Shown: in pieces, positions 59,103 through 64,000 of the stretch
How the letters are laid out: each line of letters begins with the position of its first letter
How positions within the stretch are numbered: position 1 is the stretch's first letter
DNA from: Mesodorylaimus sp. YZB2_4
Lineage: Eukaryota > Nematoda > Enoplea > Dorylaimida > Dorylaimidae
Direction: 5' to 3'
Assembly (NCBI GenBank): GCA_030248295.1
Contig: JASANH010001212.1
Location: 465,516-529,515 of the forward strand
Length of the DNA stretch: 64,000 nt
Notes under the pieces: generated by a model
Databases searched by the model: none
What the model saw: only the letters and a program-made list of their open reading frames with translations
What the model was told of the DNA's origin: nothing
Position numbers and translations under genes: made by a program

Positions 59103-61290
59103 GGTGAAATTACAAACCAGTCAGTATTGCGTGACTCATTTATTAGAGCTAGCCTAAGTCAGTGTTCAATCGACCATACAAGCTCCCCAAGGACGAACGC
59201 CGAATCACGGCACCATCGCGCGACCTGACCCGACCTGACCGTGCTTGCACATGTGGAACGCATGTCTCAAACTCGACCCGGTCACACGTTATCTTCCGAC
59301 ACCCAGAACACAGTCTCATTGGACAGACATTGCACGCACAGTCACCACCGAGGCACATCATCGATCGCAGATCACTTGGAGGGCTGGCCGAGCTTCGAGC
59401 CGAACACATTCACGAACACTTCTTGGATGATGGGGAACGAGACTTGACCCTTGTCGTCGGCCTTCGTCTTCAGCTGGGTCTTGGCCTGGTTCACTTCGTC
59501 CGTCGTGGCCACGTTGCCGCTCACCAACTGCGCGAACACGGCGTCCAGCATCTCGATCGGCACCGTCACGCCCTGACCCATCTGCTTCAGTTTCTGAAAA
59601 GGGAATGCGCGTCAGCCGACACCGCCTCTCGCCCAACCGAGTCCTTACCTCGAACACCTCCAGGAAGTTCATCTCGCCACCAGGGGCACCGGCCGCAACG
59701 GGAGACTTGGTACTGGCAGGGGCGGGGGACGCCGTCACGGGGGAAGCCGACTTGGTGGTGCCGCCTAATTGCTTGCCGGAGGTCGGACCTGGCTGGGCTG
59801 TGCTCTTGTCGATGATGGAACTGCAATGAGAGCATGCTCTTTCGAGTAAGATCATGAGCAAACGGACTTACCGGAAGGAGACGGCCATGGGGTCCTGCTG
59901 GTTGATCGACCGCAACGTCATGGCCTCGCTCTTTTCTCGATCCAGTTCGGCCACGTTCGTACCGATGAGCAGGATGTTGGTCAGGTCTTCGATCAGGGCC
60001 CTCGCCGCCGGGTGTCCCGCCGTGTCCAGGTGCGTGAAGTTGGCTCGTTGCGGTCCGCAGGCCATGTGCCCCGCCAGGGAGGTCGTGATGGGCATGGAGG
60101 CGAATTGCTTGTCTTTCGGCACGTCCACGATCTGAAACACACAACTCGTCAGCGGCGGTCAGGAAAAGCCGAGTACACTAGCTTACCTGGTAGTAGCCAG
60201 CCTTGGCCGCGCCCCATGGCACTGGGCCATAGGGCTGCCCGAGGCGGCGGTAGGTGGCCGCTCGACCGTCCTTGGCCGCATCCATTCGATCGGCGACGGC
60301 GTCCCAGAGTTGATCGGGCGTGAACGTGGCGGCGGGTACCTTGGCGGTGATCTCGTCCACTTCGGCCGTGTCCACCACTCCGGAGCTGACCAAGGCGAGC
60401 ACGGCGGGTTTGAGGACGGCTTGGGGCAGCGACATGATCTTGGCCAGTTCTTGCAGCACGTCGACGGTCTCTTGCAGCACCGGTTGCTTCGATTCTTTGA
60501 CGGCCTCGTCCACTTTGCCCATGGCTGCCAGCAACGTTGGGCTCGCCTTCGGCTGAAACCGACGAGAGCCCTGCTCCCCTGGGGACCCGACTCGTACAAG
60601 GCAGCTACTTACGTCGGACGCTTGCTTGACTTGATCGGTGGCCGCGGCGAACGGGCCGCTTTTGAAGTCTTTGCCGAGGGGCAGCTTTTGCTGGGCGATG
60701 CGTTGGAGACGGAAATGCGGTTTCAGGAAGTGCTTGCACGTCGCTCGAGCGTACGACACTTGGCTTCGCAACGACGGCGGGACCTGCTTGACCGTGGCCA
60801 GGGCCTCGAACAGGGACGACAGGAACTGCGCTTTGTTGTGCATGGCGATCGGATCGGGCTGAAAATGAAGAAAAGAGTTATGATGAGGAGAAGGCGGAAA
60901 GGCCGATGACTTACGGCAGCCATTCTTCGCACACTTCGACTCGACGATCAACCAAATCACTCGCACACGACACGATTCGACTTCGACTTCGACACGGGAG
61001 CTCACTTTCGAACAAGCGCTCACGACGGGCAGCGAAAGGAGGAATGACGAGGCAGGTGAGGACCTGATCCTCCAGAACTCGACCAGTGTAAAGTAACCGG
61101 AAGTAGCCAATCAGGAGCTTTCTCCGATGGTCGCGTGTAAAGGGCGTAAAAAAAGTGCATGTAGAATGAAGACTGTGAAGTGCGTGAGGGATGCTGCAAA
61201 GAAGTGTAAATATAACCCAGCGAAGTTGAAAAATAGTCTCTGTAGGGCTCATCCCATGCTTAGCAGTGAACCTTGGACATGCGGTAGAAA
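59103..61290. repeat. Segmental duplication, copy 2
   Basis: Same orientation and content as 18136-20265. The left edge is sharp at GTGAAATT(A/C)CAAACCAGTC in both copies; the right edge fades through diverged but alignable sequence (GTGTAAATATAACCC, AAATAGTCTCTGT). Confidence 0.9.
59372..60923 (-). CDS. Unrecognised duplicated 424-residue protein, intact copy
   Basis: Six exons in consistent phase: 60915-60923 (MAA), 60613-60858, 60187-60552, 59872-60131, 59649-59820 and 59372-59593. The N-terminal half is helical and basic (AQFLSSLFEALATVKQVPPS; RATCKHFLKPHFRLQRIAQQ), followed by VDVLQELAKIMSLPQAVLKP and DQLWDAVADRMDAAKDGRAA. Then comes a compact-looking stretch (QFASMPITTSLAGHMACGPQ), an Ala/Pro/Ser/Thr linker of about 45 residues, and a C-terminus (VTVPIEMLDAVFAQLV ... 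KADDKGQVSFPIIQEVFVNV) that resembles a degenerate EF-hand pair. I recognise no family and assign no function. No signal peptide or membrane segment is seen. Codons are strongly C/G-ending, unlike most neighbours. Start: the three-codon first exon has the only in-frame ATG with a matching donor; the internal Met eight residues later is an alternative. Confidence 0.75.
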
Positions 61291-64000
61291 AAACAACATT
61301 CTAATTCCAATGGATTTAAACATTTCAAATGCTTTGTTTTGGCTCATTACCATGATCATATTTAAAAATTGAGTTGAAAAGATCTGATCTACATAAAAAA
61401 ATTGTTCTAGCGGTTAGCTTGGTTTTTGCTTTGATGCTGCCCCACGGCCGACGCCAGACGAGGCTCCACCACGATGCTTCGCCTCCGCCAGACCCCCCTT
61501 GGCCGCAGTCCGAGATGAATGAATTGGATGGCCTCCTTCGACTTTTTTTCTTTGGGAATGTGCACGCTGCATTACACTCCGTTTACTAGAACCGCTTCCG
61601 GCGCAGATAACAGCAGCACTGACTCACAGACAATAAAGAAGGCATCTTATATACCCCAGAACCAGATCACTTTGCATGGAACATGCTGATATCACCAGTT
61701 ATCCTCTATTACTCGTACGACTGGACTGGATTCCCTTGCTCGTTGTCAGTATTGATCGTCCTCGAGTGTTCTTGCTGACGACCAGGAACTGGATAGATGT
61801 AGGCCTAGGTAAAGACGTACTACCTCATCGATGGAGGAGGGCTACCACTGCCCGATAGCAGGTGGAGTTGTCAGTAGTTCTTCTTCACCATCGTTCTGTT
61901 CGATGCGAACACGTCGAAAAATTGCTCGAAATCATACACGTCCTCTTCCGGCACCACCTCGCACTTAGCTGCCTGTGTTCGTGTAAGGCATCGCACAGGG
62001 CGAGGGGTCCGTTAAACTAACCCGTGTCTGCCTGTCGTAATAGCTATGTAGCTGCATCTTGCTCGAATAGGATGACCGCTGGCCATGGGTTCCTGAACTC
62101 GCAGGCATTGCCCAAAACAATCGACCAGGTGTCGATTCCAAATCACTAAGCGTTGGCAAACCAGTACAAGTTTTCTTCCATTCAGTCGAGCTGACTATCC
62201 GTTTTCGCAAAAGACGTGTAAGTGCTGCTAGTTCACTACATTCAGATTCTAAACAAACCCCAAGGCGTATTGCTTCCAATTTCGCTTGTTTTGCTGCCAG
62301 ACGTGAGCTTTACAGCAACGGGATTTGTGATGGCATGGCAGGGGGCGGCATCGCTCGACCTGCTGCAGGGCTTGAAGCTAAAGCTACGTCTGAAATCCAT
62401 GAAGCCACTGGTGCTGAAGTCACTTGTTCAGTCATTTTCGATATGTCAGCATCAAAAAATTGACCTCCTTCGTGTACTGATGACCCTGCCGCGGATTGTG
62501 CATCATGCTATGATTGTGCAGCGGGCACAGACTCGTTATCCATCGCGTCGGAAGCTTCTAACAGTACCTTTCGCAACTGGCATCTCCGTTAGGGTTGTTC
62601 AGCCCACGGCATCCCCTGTAACAGGTGTGCCAGCATCGATTCCTGCTAACTCGAGCAACGGCAAGCTGTCCCGTGTCAGCACCACTTGAGACTTCTGGAT
62701 GATGAATTGCAGGATCAGCAAAACTGACTGGCTTTGGTTGTTCTTCCAGGTAGGCACATGGAACTATGTATGCCGCGGGGGGCAAGATCTTGGATCTTGA
62801 CAATTCAAAATAGTCGTTTCAATCGCATACTCCACTTAGTTTTGTCATGATTTCTATGAACCACGCAGCCGCCAATCGCAAATTGAAATTTTCCTGCACG
62901 ATAATGATCGAAATGTGACTTCGACTCCTCGCACGGGTGGGGGAGCCTACACGAGTCTCTGCAGGTTCGAATCACTCACTGCGCGGTCCCAATAGCCGGA
63001 CGATCGCAACGTACTAGGTTTCCTATGCCGACTAGCGGACACCTCCACGATGGGTTGATCGTACACGAATACACGAGCGTATATATGAAGGGCGAGAGAG
63101 AGCCGAACGCTAGCAGCCAGACACGGGCGTACTAGACGGAATCACCAAAGTGACCTGAGGACTTAGAGACCGCACCGTGTCAAGTAAGCCGACGGCCTAG
63201 AACCCGTATGGAGAGATACCGGTTTGATCTGGCTAGATCTGACCCTGTGCCGGGACGGGCAAGACACGTGGAAGTAACTCACGTGCTGGAAACACACGTG
63301 CCATGCGGATGAGGGGGGAAGGAACCACTTGCACGAAGAGGTGCGGGTTACAGAAATCACGCTTAATTTTTGCTTTCGACTTCTGTTGACGCTTTATTTT
63401 TGCTCTGAGGTGAGCCAGGGCAGGGATACCCGAGGCGTTCTCGTCAGGCTCGCTGCTTCTGTCGCACCATTCAAGGTTCTTTCTGGTTCAATTGTCGAAT
63501 GAAAGATTTGATCGATTTCTTTCTTTGATTGATGTCCAGTGGCTTCGAATCGACGAATCCTGGTGTTTCTGCAAAAATGTACCCAGTGCCCCTAGCTAGT
63601 CTGTCTAATTCGACATGTCAGTCCACTGACAGGATTGAGAAATCGACTGTCAGCAGATGATATCGAGCTCTGACCTGATCTCTTGTCGACTTTCAGTCAG
63701 AGATCAGGCCAGCCAGGTCTTACTTTGTACATTTGGTCAGTCAGAACCTATTAACCCTCTAGCCAGGAAGCAAAAGTGACCATCACTGATTTGCATGAAA
63801 TCTTGTAAATAGGGTCCCCGGGTCCAAGGAACAAAAGTTCTGATGTTAGAAAAATTTCTGGACCCCCCTGATCAGAGATCAATAATCCACCAATTGGTGG
63901 AGGTCCCTAGCAACGGTGTTACTGATCAGAAATAAAAAATACACAAATTTGTGGAGGCACCCGGTAAGCTTCATGGATTTCAGACGTAGCTTTAGCTTCA
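61291..64000. other. No gene supported; repeats and inverted fragments
   Basis: A minus-strand stretch near 62335-62570 reads as protein-like sequence (MDNESVPAAQS, an in-frame TAG, then QSAAGSSVHEGGQFFDADIS and on) but is interrupted. 62371-62402 recurs exactly, inverted, at 63969-64000 at the window edge. 62962-62990 carries a B-box-like GCAGGTTCGAATC seen also near 22151. A 10-bp inverted repeat (CCTGATCTCT / AGAGATCAGG) lies at 63674-63708. Confidence 0.4.

Noticed and set aside
62222-62689. 155-codon plus-strand frame
   Set aside because: It has no family or splice support; the opposite strand looks more protein-like, though interrupted.

Overview
The window is nuclear DNA of a compact-genome animal. 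Every recognisable gene is a metazoan nuclear gene split by GT-AG introns. Most introns are only about 45-70 bases long and end in TTTTAG or TTTCAG; the few long ones are swollen by repeats. Several head-to-tail gene pairs are separated by only 140-165 bases, with a strong 3' splice acceptor just before the downstream ATG. This is what polycistronic transcripts resolved by spliced-leader trans-splicing look like, so a nematode-like or other trans-splicing invertebrate is likely. The phylum cannot be fixed from sequence alone.

Left part (1-15.2 kb): 3' end of an unrecognised gene, an RBM7-like RNA-binding protein (+), an RIIa-domain protein with seven IQ motifs (-), the catalytic subunit of PAF acetylhydrolase 1B (+), a short unrecognised gene (-), 6-phosphofructokinase (+) and an unrecognised Ser-rich gene (-).

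Repeat-rich stretch (15.2-22.8 kb): SINE-like repeats, a tRNA-derived SINE, and the first copy of a duplicated, unrecognised 424-residue protein gene (-). This copy is frameshifted by a 38-bp deletion.

Central gene-dense block (22.8-54.2 kb): PWWP2-like chromatin protein (+), TTC1 (-) preceded on the same strand by MRPS26, a tetraspanin (+) converging on PRMT1 (-), a clarin (+), NOC3L (+) followed at 142 bp by an HMG20-like HMG-box protein carrying an extra C2H2 finger (+), PBDC1 (-), then ARMH3 (+) followed at 165 bp by acetoacetyl-CoA synthetase (+). Two non-autonomous DNA transposons with 8-bp target duplications sit in introns of the PWWP2-like and tetraspanin genes.

Right part (54.2-64 kb): dispersed repeats, a decayed coding relic (-), the intact second copy of the duplicated gene (-), which lies exactly 41,005 bp from the first, and further repeats with no convincing gene.

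The genes are mostly housekeeping: glycolysis, ketone-body use, arginine methylation, ribosome biogenesis, mitochondrial translation, RNA surveillance and chromatin. They do not form one pathway. All gene models were built by hand from reading frame, splice signals and phase consistency; names rest on remembered family sequences, with no database search.
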